Shown here piece after piece: positions 6,878 to 14,600 of a DNA stretch of 15,283 nucleotides. Positions within the stretch are counted from its first letter, which is position 1. Each line of letters begins with the position of its first letter. The notes beneath the pieces were generated by a model. It did not search any database. It saw only the letters and a program-made list of their open reading frames with translations, and was not told the DNA's origin. Both the position numbers and the translations under genes were made by a program. The DNA is from Lysobacterales bacterium (GTDB taxonomy: Bacteria > Pseudomonadota > Gammaproteobacteria > Xanthomonadales > Xanthomonadaceae), in the NCBI GenBank assembly GCA_015655035.1, contig JAATFS010000292.1, forward strand, positions 1 to 15,283. The letters run 5' to 3'.

Positions 6878-6919
6878 GGTATCGATCGAGGCTGGCAATC
6901 CGGAACAGGATCGAGACCG

Positions 6920-6948
6920 ATTGCACCCTAAACGCGAATAGTTGTCAA
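6920..6948 (-). promoter_or_regulatory. Sigma70-type promoter for bfd
   Basis: On the minus strand a perfect -35 box TTGACA (6943-6948) is followed by a 17-bp spacer and a -10 box TGCAAT (6920-6925; four of six consensus positions). It lies between rppH and bfd and points at bfd, giving a leader of about 37 nt. Confidence 0.65.
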
Positions 6949-6955
6949 TTCCAAC

Positions 6956-6970
6956 AATTAATCATTACCA
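6956..6970 (-). promoter_or_regulatory. Candidate Fur-box-like site upstream of bfd
   Basis: The minus-strand 15-mer TGGTAATGATTAATT agrees with the 7-1-7 Fur consensus TGATAATGATTATCA at 11 of 15 positions. It lies 8 bp upstream of the bfd -35 box and covers the rppH stop codon. Position and gene identity make iron regulation plausible, but the right half-site is degenerate. Confidence 0.35.
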
Positions 6971-7572
6971 ACGCTGGACGATCGAGGCCCACCCCGCTTG
7001 TGCGAACGCTTGCGCGGCCGGTCGTGGCCGGCGGCCGAGCTGCCTGGCAACCACGCCTCCAGCGCACGCTCGGGCATCGCCCCAACCGCCTGGCCGGCAA
7101 TGTCCTGCGCCAGTGGCGCAAGGTGGCGCAGCGCGCGCGCATAGACGCCCCGCTTGAACATCACCACATGCTCGACCGGGTACCAGAAATCCACCCAGCG
7201 CCAGTGGTCGAACTCCGGGGTATCGGTGTGGTCCAGCTTGAGGTGCGTTTCTTCACCGGTGAAGCGCAGCAGGAACCACACCTGCTTCTGGCCGATGCAT
7301 ACCTGGCGTTCGTTACGGCGTACCGCGCGGCTGGGCAGGCGATAGCGCAGCCAGCCAGGCGTTGCTCCGAGCAATTGCACATGCTCAGGCAACAGCCCGG
7401 TCTCCTCACGCAACTCACGGTACATGGCCTCGACCGGGGTCTCGTCGGTATTCATGCCGCCCTGCGGGAATTGCCAGCCGTCCCGGCGTATCCTGCGCGC
7501 CCAAAACACCTGGCCATCCTGCCGCATCAGCACGATGCCGACATTCGGTCGATAGCCGTCCGGATCGATCAC
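6958..7572 (-). CDS. rppH: RNA pyrophosphohydrolase RppH
   Basis: A 204-residue Nudix hydrolase of the RppH type, which removes pyrophosphate from the 5' end of triphosphorylated mRNAs and thereby triggers RNase E decay. It begins MIDPDGYRPNVGIVL and WQFPQGG, as is typical. The Nudix box spans residues 38-60 (G38, E44, R52-E53, E56-E57, G59). The region with LPSRAVRRNERQVCIGQKQVWFLLRF continues the usual core. After about residue 155 comes an extension ending in a basic stretch (RPRKRSHKRGGPR) that E. coli RppH lacks and that could aid RNA or degradosome binding. The GTG start at 7572 has AGGAG 8 nt upstream. The gene is divergent from the tRNA pair and upstream of bfd. Identity is firm; the role of the tail is a guess. 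Confidence 0.96.
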   Translation of the reverse strand: MIDPDGYRPNVGIVLMRQDGQVFWARRIRRDGWQFPQGGMNTDETPVEAMYRELREETGLLPEHVQLLGATPGWLRYRLPSRAVRRNERQVCIGQKQVWFLLRFTGEETHLKLDHTDTPEFDHWRWVDFWYPVEHVVMFKRGVYARALRHLAPLAQDIAGQAVGAMPERALEAWLPGSSAAGHDRPRKRSHKRGGPRSSSVGND

Positions 7573-7648
7573 GATGCGGACTCCTGAAAATCTACTGTGA
7601 TGGACTCTGCCACGGCAGCGCCCGGCTCACAAGCGCGAATGAAACAGC

Positions 7649-7677
7649 TTGACAGCCTGCCTCGACATCGTGAAAAT
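7649..7677 (+). promoter_or_regulatory. Promoter of the tRNA-Met/tRNA-Gln unit
   Basis: A perfect TTGACA (7649-7654), a 17-bp spacer and GAAAAT (7672-7677; four of six) lie 13 bp before tRNA-Met. The stretch after the -10 box is GC-rich (GCGGTTCCC), like discriminators of stringently controlled stable-RNA promoters. Confidence 0.65.
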
Positions 7678-7690
7678 TAGCGGTTCCCTA

Positions 7691-7767
7691 GGCTATGTAG
7701 CTCAGCCGGTTAGAGCACAGCACTCATAATGCTGGGGTCGGTGGTTCGAGTCCACCCATAGCCACCA
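7691..7767 (+). tRNA. tRNA-Met (CAU), elongator type
   Basis: A 77-nt tRNA including an encoded CCA. The acceptor stem GGCTATG pairs with CATAGCC, the D arm reads GCTCAGCCGGTTAGAGC, the anticodon stem CAGCA/TGCTG encloses loop CTCATAA with anticodon CAT at 7725-7727, and the T arm is GGTGG-TTCGAGT-CCACC. The sequence closely follows the E. coli elongator tRNA-Met rather than initiator tRNA or the CAU-reading tRNA-Ile2, whose acceptor stem differs. Confidence 0.95.
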
Positions 7768-7817
7768 AGGTTTTCAGTACGCCGCAAGCGTGCGACAATG
7801 TTGGACCAACAATTTAT

Positions 7818-7892
7818 TGCCCCGTCGCCAAGCGGTAAGGCACCTGACTCTGACTCAGGCATTCGGTGGTTCGAATCCATCCGGGGCAGCCA
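7818..7892 (+). tRNA. tRNA-Gln (CUG)
   Basis: A 75-nt tRNA including an encoded CCA. The acceptor stem TGCCCCG pairs with CGGGGCA, followed by G-CCA. The anticodon stem CCTGA/TCAGG encloses loop CTCTGAC with anticodon CTG at 7850-7852. The D arm (CGCCAAGCGGTAAGGCA) and length match E. coli tRNA-Gln. It starts 50 nt after tRNA-Met with no separate promoter visible, so the two are likely one transcript. Confidence 0.95.
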
Positions 7893-7896
7893 ATAC

Positions 7897-7934
7897 AAGC
7901 AAAAGGCCCGATCGAAAGATCGGGCCTTTTGCTT
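7897..7934 (+). terminator. Strong intrinsic terminator after tRNA-Gln
   Basis: A perfect 17-bp inverted repeat (7897-7913 with 7918-7934) closes on a GAAA tetraloop. Its core is GGCCCGATC/GATCGGGCC, flanked by AAAA and TTTT, so it could work in both directions. It begins five bases after the tRNA-Gln CCA. Confidence 0.9.
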
Positions 7935-8016
7935 TGCGTCGCCCCCGAAACAGGGCGCACTGCGAAGAGGCGGCATCCCCGCACGTGCGCCGCCGAATAT
8001 GCGACCCCATGAACGA

Positions 8017-8044
8017 CGAAAGCCCGGCCGAGGCCGGGCTTTCG
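8017..8044 (-). terminator. Terminator of the rplM-rpsI operon
   Basis: CGAAAGCCCGGCC (8017-8029) pairs with GGCCGGGCTTTCG (8032-8044), a 12-13-bp stem with a tiny loop, 38 nt after the rpsI stop on the minus strand. The 3' side ends in CTTTCGTCGTTC, a modest T-rich tail. Confidence 0.8.
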
Positions 8045-8082
8045 GACGGCAGGCCGAAGCCTGCCAACCAGCGCGCGATGGA

Positions 8083-8475
8083 TCAGCGCTTGGAGAACTG
8101 CGTCGCGCGGCGAGCCTTGTGCAGACCGACCTTCTTACGCTCGACTTCACGAGCATCGCGAGTCATGAAGCCAGCCTTGCGCAGCTCGGACTTCAGGGTC
8201 TCGTCGTACTCGACCAGGGCGCGGGCGATGCCCAGACGGATCGCACCGGCCTGGCCGGTGGTGCCGCCGCCGATGGCGGTAACGGTGATGTCGAAGCTTT
8301 CGGTGTTCTTGGTCAGCTCGAGCGGCTGGCGCACGATCATGCGCGCAGTCTCACGACCGAAGAACTCGTCCAGCGGACGGCCGTTGACGGAGATGTTGCC
8401 CGAACCCTTGCGCAGGAACACGCGAGCGGTGGAGGACTTGCGGCGGCCAGTGCCGTAGTTTTGCGTGATAGCCAT
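8083..8475 (-). CDS. rpsI: 30S ribosomal protein S9
   Basis: A 130-residue S9, a small-subunit protein whose C-terminal tail reaches the P-site tRNA. The N-terminus has the expected YGTGRRKSSTARVFL, the middle contains VTAIGGGTTGQAGAIRLGIARAL, and the protein ends in the invariant basic tail QFSKR. The length equals that of E. coli S9. The ATG at 8475 follows the rplM stop after three bases, so it is translated from the same mRNA, with GGAT in the end of rplM as the only ribosome-binding candidate. A terminator lies just downstream. Confidence 0.99.
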   Translation of the reverse strand: MAITQNYGTGRRKSSTARVFLRKGSGNISVNGRPLDEFFGRETARMIVRQPLELTKNTESFDITVTAIGGGTTGQAGAIRLGIARALVEYDETLKSELRKAGFMTRDAREVERKKVGLHKARRATQFSKR

Positions 8476-8478
8476 GAT

Positions 8479-8907
8479 TTAGATATCCAGAACTTGCGGC
8501 TGCTGAGCGGCGTGGGGGTGCTCGGAACCCGAGTACACCTTGAGCTTGCGGTACATTGCGCGGCCCAGCGGGCCCTTCGGCAACATGCCCTTGACGGCGA
8601 TCTCGATGACGCGTTCCGGGTGGCGCTCCAGCGCCTGGGCCAGGGACTCGGTCTTCAGGTTGCCGATGTAGCCGGTGAAGCGGTGATACTTCTTGTCCTG
8701 CAGCTTCTTGCCGGTCACCACGATCTTCTCGGCATTGATCACCACCAGGTAATCGCCGGTATCGACGTGAGGAGTATAGATTGGCTTGTGCTTGCCACGC
8801 AGGCGGCGAGCCAGTTCGGTGGAGAGGCGGCCGAGCGTCTTGCCGGCGGCGTCTACGAGATACCAGTCACGCTGGACGGTCTCGGACTTTGCGGTGAACG
8901 TAGTCAT
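8479..8907 (-). CDS. rplM: 50S ribosomal protein L13
   Basis: A 142-residue L13, an early-assembly protein of the large subunit; the length equals E. coli L13. Recognised segments are WYLVDAAGKTLGRLSTELARRLRGKHKP, HVDTGDYLVVINAEKIVVTGKK, KYHRFTGYIGNLKTES and VKGMLPKGPLGRAMYRKLKVYSGSEHPH. The start at 8907 matches the family N-terminus (MTTFTAKSETVQRDW); the longer in-frame extension upstream is not real. No clear Shine-Dalgarno site precedes it. It is the first gene of the rplM-rpsI operon, with a promoter about 92 bp upstream and a leader of about 85 nt. In E. coli L13 represses its own operon through the mRNA leader; whether that holds here is not known. Confidence 0.99.
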   Translation of the reverse strand: MTTFTAKSETVQRDWYLVDAAGKTLGRLSTELARRLRGKHKPIYTPHVDTGDYLVVINAEKIVVTGKKLQDKKYHRFTGYIGNLKTESLAQALERHPERVIEIAVKGMLPKGPLGRAMYRKLKVYSGSEHPHAAQQPQVLDI

Positions 8908-8998
8908 TGAGAGAACTCTGTTAAGTGGTCGGGCTGATTCCCGCGATGGACCGCTGGAACTTCGCCGCGCGTTGTGAAAGTGACACGAAAGACGCGGG

Positions 8999-9027
8999 AT
9001 TGTACGGGGGATATCGACAACACGCAA
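8999..9027 (-). promoter_or_regulatory. Promoter of rplM-rpsI
   Basis: On the minus strand TTGCGT (9022-9027), a 17-bp spacer and TACAAT (8999-9004; five of six) lie upstream of rplM. The predicted start near 8992 gives a leader of about 85 nt, long enough for feedback control by L13. Confidence 0.6.
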
Positions 9028-9102
9028 GTCCGGCCACCGCCGGGCGCATAACCGGCGCGGCAGGTGGTTGGCAGGCCCGCGACCGGGGGCGAGAATCGCC
9101 GT

Positions 9103-9771
9103 ATGAATCCCATTCCCTACGCCCAAGCGCCCGCGCCTCGTCAGTACAGCCGGCTGGACCGACTGCTGGTGGAAACCGAGCGCGCGCTGGAAACCGTCTT
9201 CGGCAATCCGCCAGCGCTGCGCGCCAACCCGGCCGACGCCACTCCCGACGCCGCGCTGGACACTGGCGAACGCCGCCATGCCGCTGGCCTGATGCGGATC
9301 AATCACGTCGGCGAGATCTGCGCGCAGGGGCTGTACTTCGGCCAGGCCGCAGTGGCCGACGACGAGGCCACCCGCGATCACCTGCTGGACGCCGCGCAGG
9401 AGGAAACCGATCACCTGGCCTGGTGCGCGGAACGGCTGCGCGAACTCGACAGCCGCCCCAGCCTGTTCAACCCACTGTGGTACGTCGGCAGCTATGCGCT
9501 GGGCACGTTCGCCGGGCTGGCTGGCGATCCGTGGAGCCTGGGTTTCGTGGTGGAGACCGAGCGCCAGGTGGAGGCGCATCTGGACGAGCACCTGGAAACA
9601 CTGCCACCCACCGACCAGCGCAGCCGCCAGATACTGCGGGTGATGAAGGCCGACGAGGCGCGCCATGCCGACCACGCCGAGCAGGCCGGCGCGCGTATCC
9701 TGCCACCGCCGATTCCCGGCGCGATGGCGCTGGCGTCGCGGTTGATGAAGGCGGTTGCTTATCGGGTGTGA
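9103..9771 (+). CDS. coq7: Ubiquinone biosynthesis hydroxylase Coq7 (demethoxyubiquinone monooxygenase)
   Basis: A 222-residue di-iron hydroxylase of the Coq7 type, which carries out the C6 hydroxylation late in aerobic ubiquinone synthesis at the inner membrane. This is the step done by flavoprotein UbiF in E. coli. The carboxylate-bridged di-iron pattern is complete: E71 in RINHVGEICAQ, E101 and H104 in EETDH, E151 or E153 in VVETERQVEAHL, and E185 with H188 in DEARHADH. The spacing from E71 to E101/H104 equals that of human COQ7. The start at 9103 is chosen by the family N-terminus and a G-rich site upstream; a start at 9064 would add 13 residues. The gene is divergent from rplM and convergent with the allophanate hydrolase gene. 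Confidence 0.96.
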   Translation: MNPIPYAQAPAPRQYSRLDRLLVETERALETVFGNPPALRANPADATPDAALDTGERRHAAGLMRINHVGEICAQGLYFGQAAVADDEATRDHLLDAAQEETDHLAWCAERLRELDSRPSLFNPLWYVGSYALGTFAGLAGDPWSLGFVVETERQVEAHLDEHLETLPPTDQRSRQILRVMKADEARHADHAEQAGARILPPPIPGAMALASRLMKAVAYRV

Positions 9772-9783
9772 GTGCGGTTTACG

Positions 9784-9830
9784 CTGCCCTCCTCCACCCT
9801 GCGGGCACCCTCTCCCCGCAAGCGGGAGAA
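9784..9830. repeat. Short intergenic hairpin repeat remnant between coq7 and atzF
   Basis: TCTCCC (9811-9816) pairs with GGGAGA (9824-9829) around CGCAAGC, preceded by CCACCCTGCGGGCACCC. I recall this pattern of a 'CTCTCCCGC-TTGC-GGGGAGAGGGTGCCCG' type as a dispersed intergenic repeat in Xanthomonadaceae. It occupies most of the 77-bp convergent gap and may also help end transcription. Confidence 0.4.
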
Positions 9831-9848
9831 AGAAGGCCTATCAGCAAC

Positions 9849-11621
9849 CTAGCGTTCGGCCATGTAGCGCCGCCAGCTACCCAGGTCGGTGATGTCCTTG
9901 GCACCGGCCTCGGCATAGCCTTCGCAGACGAAGCCGCAGACCCAGCGGCCGTCGGCCAGTTCGACCTTGCCGATCCCCAGCGGCGCCGGGATCCCGGCCA
10001 CGAAGCTGCCGAACTCGGCCGCCGGCACCGACCATATCTCCATCTCGATCGCAGCGCCGCGCTCCAGGTCGCGGATCATCCCCGGCCGGAACGGCGGCCC
10101 TCCCGCCAGCGCCAGCAAACGATAGCTGGCTGCACTGCGGACACTGGCCACTCGCCAGGCGCCTCGCGTGGTCAGCTGCGGGTTCAAGGGCATGCCCGAC
10201 AGGTGTGCACCGCAGACCGCGACCTCGATCTGCCCGGGGGCAGCCGGTGCCGGCAAGGGGATGCCACGGCGTGCGCTGCGCGGGTCCGGCGCCGGGCTCG
10301 CGGCCAGCGCATCCTGGGCCAGGCCCAGCAGGTACGCATCCGACCAGGCCGGGCCGATCAAGGTGGTGCCGAACGGCCGCCCGGCGGCGGTGTAGCCGCT
10401 GGGTACCGCGATCGCGGCCAGGTCGAGCAAATTGACGAAGTTGGTGTAGTGGCCCAGGCGGCTATTGAGCCGCAGCGGATCGGCCTGGACCTCGTCGATC
10501 CGGTAGTGCGTGGGCGCGGTCGGCACCAGCAGTGCATCCAGGCCTGCCATCAGTTCCTCGCCACGGCGCTTGAGCGCCTGCAACTGGTAGAACGCCTCGA
10601 AGGTCTGCGCCGCATCGAACCCGCGCGCCGGTTCGACGATGCGTTGGATCACCGGCAACAGCGCATCGGGCTGGCGCTGCAACAGCTCGCGCACCACCAG
10701 GAAGCGTTCGGCCACCCATGGCCCTTCGTACAGCAGGCGCGCGGCATCCAGCAGCGGCGCGATATCGGTGTCGATCAGCTCCGCGCCACGCGCGGCCCAT
10801 TCGTCGAGTACGCGCTGGTACTGCCGCGCGTATTCGGCGTCGCCATAGAACTGGCGCTGCGCCGGCAGCGGCACCCCGATCCTCGGGGCGACCGAACGCC
10901 CGGCCAGGTCGCGGCCGCTACGCGAGTAAGGGTCCTCCGGATCGAAACCATCCAATACCTGCATCACGGTGCGCGCGTCGTCCGGATGCAGCGCGAACAG
11001 CGAGGGGCAATCCAGCGAGCGGCACGCCGGCACCACGCCATGGGTGGACCAGCGGCCACGGCTGGGCTTGATCCCCAGAAGGTCGTTGAAGCCGGCCGGG
11101 ACCCGGCCGGAACCAGCGGTGTCGGTACCCAGCGAAAAGCTGACTTCTCCCAGCGCCAACGCCACCGCCGAACCGGAACTGGACCCGCCGCTGACGTAGT
11201 CCGGATCGAACGCGTTGCGTGCCGCCCCCCAGGGCGAACGCACCCCGACCAGACCGGTGGCGAACTGGTCCAGGTTGGTCTTACCCAGCGGGATCGCGCC
11301 TGCGGCGAGCAAGCGCTCGACCACCGTGGCACTGCGCGACGGAACGTAGCGGAAGGCTTCGCATCCGGCAGTGGTCGGGATCCCGGCCAGGTCGAAATTG
11401 TCCTTGATCGCGAATGGCACACCGTACAACGGCAGGTCGTCGGGGCCATGGCCCTCCAGCGCGCGCAGATAGGGCGCGAGCTCGGCCTCGTCCAGCACAT
11501 GGATCCAGGCGTTGTGGTCGGCGTGGGCAGCAATGCGCTCGCGCAATTGCGCCACCAGCGCCGTCGGGGTCAGCGTGCCGGCACGGTAGCCGGCATGCAG
11601 GGCATCTATCGTCAATTCCAT
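9849..11621 (-). CDS. atzF: Allophanate hydrolase
   Basis: A 590-residue allophanate hydrolase (AtzF type), which splits allophanate to ammonia and CO2 in the cytoplasm. The N-terminal amidase-signature domain (1 to about 440) carries the Lys-Ser-Ser triad: K73 in VPFAIKDNFD, S147 in SGGSSSGSAVALA and S171 in TDTAGSGRVPAG. The C-terminal domain (about 475-590) has AVCGAHLSGMPLNPQL, MEIWSVP and a final ITDLGSWRRYMAE, typical of full-length allophanate hydrolases rather than simple amidases. The ATG at 11621 is chosen because GAGG lies 7 nt upstream; an ATG two codons earlier (11627) overlaps the uca stop as ATGA but has the site too close. Either way translation is coupled to uca. It performs the last step after the carboxylase product is formed. 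Confidence 0.95.
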   Translation of the reverse strand: MELTIDALHAGYRAGTLTPTALVAQLRERIAAHADHNAWIHVLDEAELAPYLRALEGHGPDDLPLYGVPFAIKDNFDLAGIPTTAGCEAFRYVPSRSATVVERLLAAGAIPLGKTNLDQFATGLVGVRSPWGAARNAFDPDYVSGGSSSGSAVALALGEVSFSLGTDTAGSGRVPAGFNDLLGIKPSRGRWSTHGVVPACRSLDCPSLFALHPDDARTVMQVLDGFDPEDPYSRSGRDLAGRSVAPRIGVPLPAQRQFYGDAEYARQYQRVLDEWAARGAELIDTDIAPLLDAARLLYEGPWVAERFLVVRELLQRQPDALLPVIQRIVEPARGFDAAQTFEAFYQLQALKRRGEELMAGLDALLVPTAPTHYRIDEVQADPLRLNSRLGHYTNFVNLLDLAAIAVPSGYTAAGRPFGTTLIGPAWSDAYLLGLAQDALAASPAPDPRSARRGIPLPAPAAPGQIEVAVCGAHLSGMPLNPQLTTRGAWRVASVRSAASYRLLALAGGPPFRPGMIRDLERGAAIEMEIWSVPAAEFGSFVAGIPAPLGIGKVELADGRWVCGFVCEGYAEAGAKDITDLGSWRRYMAER

Positions 11622-11623
11622 CG

Positions 11624-14600
11624 TCATTCCTCTACTGCCAGCACGACCAGCACCTGCCCGGGGGCAACTTCCTGCCCGGGCCCGCATTGCACGCCACGCA
11701 CCACGCCTGGGCGTGGCGCATGGATCTCGATTTCCATCTTCATCGACTCGACGATCGCGACCGCCTCGCCCGCTGCTACCGTCTGTCCGGGCTCCACCAG
11801 CACTTTCCATAAGCTGCCCGGCACCGAACTGACCACCGCACGCTCATCGGCGGCCAGTTGCAGCGGCGGCGGCGGTTCCGGCTCGACAGCCCTGGCTACG
11901 TCCTGCCCGGCGGCGGCCCAGCGCGCACGCTCGTCCTCGAATGCGGCCTGCTGCCGCGCCTTGAACGCGGCGATGCCGTCGCCGTTGGCAGCCAGGAACG
12001 CGCGGTAGTCGCGCAGGCGAAAGGTCTGCGGCTCGATCCGCAGCTGATAGCGGCCGCGCGGGAAGTCCTCGCGGATCTGCTGCAATTCCGCGTGCGAGAC
12101 CGGGAAGAACCGCAACTGGTCGAAGAACCGCAGCAACCAGGGCTTGCCCTCGGTGAATTCCGCGGTGCGGTTCCAGGCGTTCCACATCTGCAAGGTCCGG
12201 CCGACGAACTGGTAGCCGCCCGGACCTTCCATGCCGTACACGCACAGGTAGGCGCCGCCGATACCCACCGCGTTCTCCGGGGTCCAGGTGCGGGCGGGGT
12301 TGTACTTGGTGGTGACAAGGCGATGGCGCGGGTCCAATGGCGTGGCCACCGGCGCGCCGAGGTAGACGTCGCCCAGACCCATCACCATGTAGCTGGCATC
12401 GAAGAAGATCCGCCGTACCTCGTCGATGCTGTCCAGCCCGTTGATGCGGCGAATGAACTCCAGGTTGCTCGGGCACCACGGTGCATCCGGGCGCACTGTC
12501 TGCATGTACTTGTCGATCGCCAGGCGGCAGGCCTCGTCGTCCCAGGACACCGGCAAATGGACGATGCGGGTCGGCAGCTCCATGTCGTCGATCGCCGGCA
12601 GCTGCCGTTCGGCCTCGCGCAGCAGCTCGAGCACGCGCTGCTGCGGTAATGCCTGGTTGTCGTAGTGCACCTGCAACGAGCGGATGCCCGGCGTCAGCTC
12701 GCGCAGGCCCGGAATGCACCGCGCCTGCAACCAGGTCATCAGCGCGTGCGCGCGGAAGCGCAGCTCCAGGTCGAGTACCTGCTCCCCATATTCGACCAGG
12801 ATGTTGTCCTCGCCGGAAGGGCGGTACACCACCGGCACGGCCACATCGTCGATCCGCGCCAACACCGGACTGGGCGGCAGCACCGACAACGCGCGCACCG
12901 CCTCCGGCTGCCGCTGCAACTGCGCCACCCAGCGCTGCTGCGCACGTTCCAGCGCATCGGCATCGGCCACCGCCACCGCGACGAAGCGCAGCCGGTCGCC
13001 CGCGCGCAGCTGGCCCAACTGCCACAGGTCGGCCTTGACGATGGTGACCGGACAGGCGAAGCCGCCCAGGCTGGGGCCATCCGGCCCCAGGATCACCGGC
13101 ATGTCGCCGGTGAAGTCCACCGCGCCGACCGCATAGGCATTGTCGTGCAGGTTGGACGGATGCAAGCCGGCCTCGCCACCGTCGCGACGCGCCCAGGCCG
13201 GCTTGGGGCCGATCAGGCGCACGCCGGTGCGGCTGGAGTTGTAGTGAACTTCCCAGGCCGTGGCGAAGAACGTGTCGATGTCGTCCTGGGTGAAGAAATC
13301 CGGGGCGCCGTGCGGACCGTAGATCACCCGGAAGGTCCAGTCGTTTGCATAGGTGGGCACGGCGGTGGCCGCCAGCGGCGCGGTCGCGACCGCTGCCGTC
13401 GGCGCGGCGCCGACATGCAGCACGTCGCCCGGTTGCAGCGTGCGCCCGCCATGGCCGCCGAAGTGGCCCAGGGTGAAGGTGCTGGCGCTGCCGAGGTAAT
13501 CGGGCACATCCAGCCCGCCGCGCACGCACAGGTAGGCGCGCGTGCCCGCGCCGCGCACTGCGCCGAAGGCCAGCACCGCGCCCGCCGGGACCGCCACCGC
13601 TTGCCAGTACCGCAGCGGCTCGCCATCCAGCGTCGGCGCCAGATCGGCACCGGCCAGGGCGATCGTGGCCGCCTCGCGGAAGCGCAGGCTGGCGCCGGTC
13701 AGCGTCATCTCCAATGCGGGCGCGCCCTCGTCGTTGCCGAGCAGGCGGTTGCCCAGGCGCAGCGCCAGGCTGTCGAACGGTCCCGACGGCGGCACGCCCA
13801 CGTCCCAGTAGCCGATGCGCCCCGGCCAATCCTGCACGCTGCTCTGGGTACCAGCCTCCAGCACTTCGATACCGCGAGCGAGATAGGCGAAGTGGTTCAG
13901 GTCGGCGGTGCTCTGCCGGCCCTCGACGAACACCGGCGCTGCCAGCACCTGCCGCAGGTAGTCCAGGTTGGTCTCGATACCGTCCACGCGGGTATCGGCC
14001 AGCATCGCCAACAGTCGCTGGCGTGCCTGCTCGCGGTCCTGTCCGTGCGCGATCAGCTTGGCCAGCATCGGATCGTAGTACGGCGAGACTTCGGTTCCGG
14101 TCTCCACCCAGGTATCGCAGCGGCCTTCAGCGGGGAACTGTGCACGGGTAATGCGCCCGGCCACCGGGCGGAACTTCAGCGCCGGATCCTCGGCGTAGAC
14201 CCGCACCTGGATCGCATGGCCCGTTGGCGCATAGCGGAAGCCGTCGAGGAACCCACGCTCGCCGGCCGCCGCACGCACCATCCATTCCACCAGATCCACG
14301 CCGGTCGTCTGTTCGGTGACCCCGTGCTCGACCTGCAAGCGGGTATTGACCTCCAGGAAATAGAAGCGCTGCTCCTTGTCGTCGTAGATGTATTCCACCG
14401 TGCCGGCCGAGCGGTAACCCACCACCTCGCCCAGCCGCACCGCCGTCGCCCACATCGCCTCGCGCAGCGGCTGCGGCAGGTTCGGCGCCGGGGTTTCCTC
14501 CACCACTTTCTGGTTGCGCCGCTGCAACGAGCAATCGCGCTCGCCCACCGCGACCACGCGGCCGGCGCCATCGCCGAAGATCTGCACCTCGATATGGCGC

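Noticed and set aside
7954..7991. GGCGCAC and GTGCGCC as a further hairpin between the two terminators
   Set aside because: A seven-base stem with a long loop in GC-rich sequence is readily explained by chance.
8925..12008. A 1027-codon open frame on the plus strand across coq7 and antisense to atzF
   Set aside because: Long antisense frames are common in high-GC DNA. The translation is Arg/Gln/Gly-rich without domains, while both coq7 and atzF are clear in other frames.
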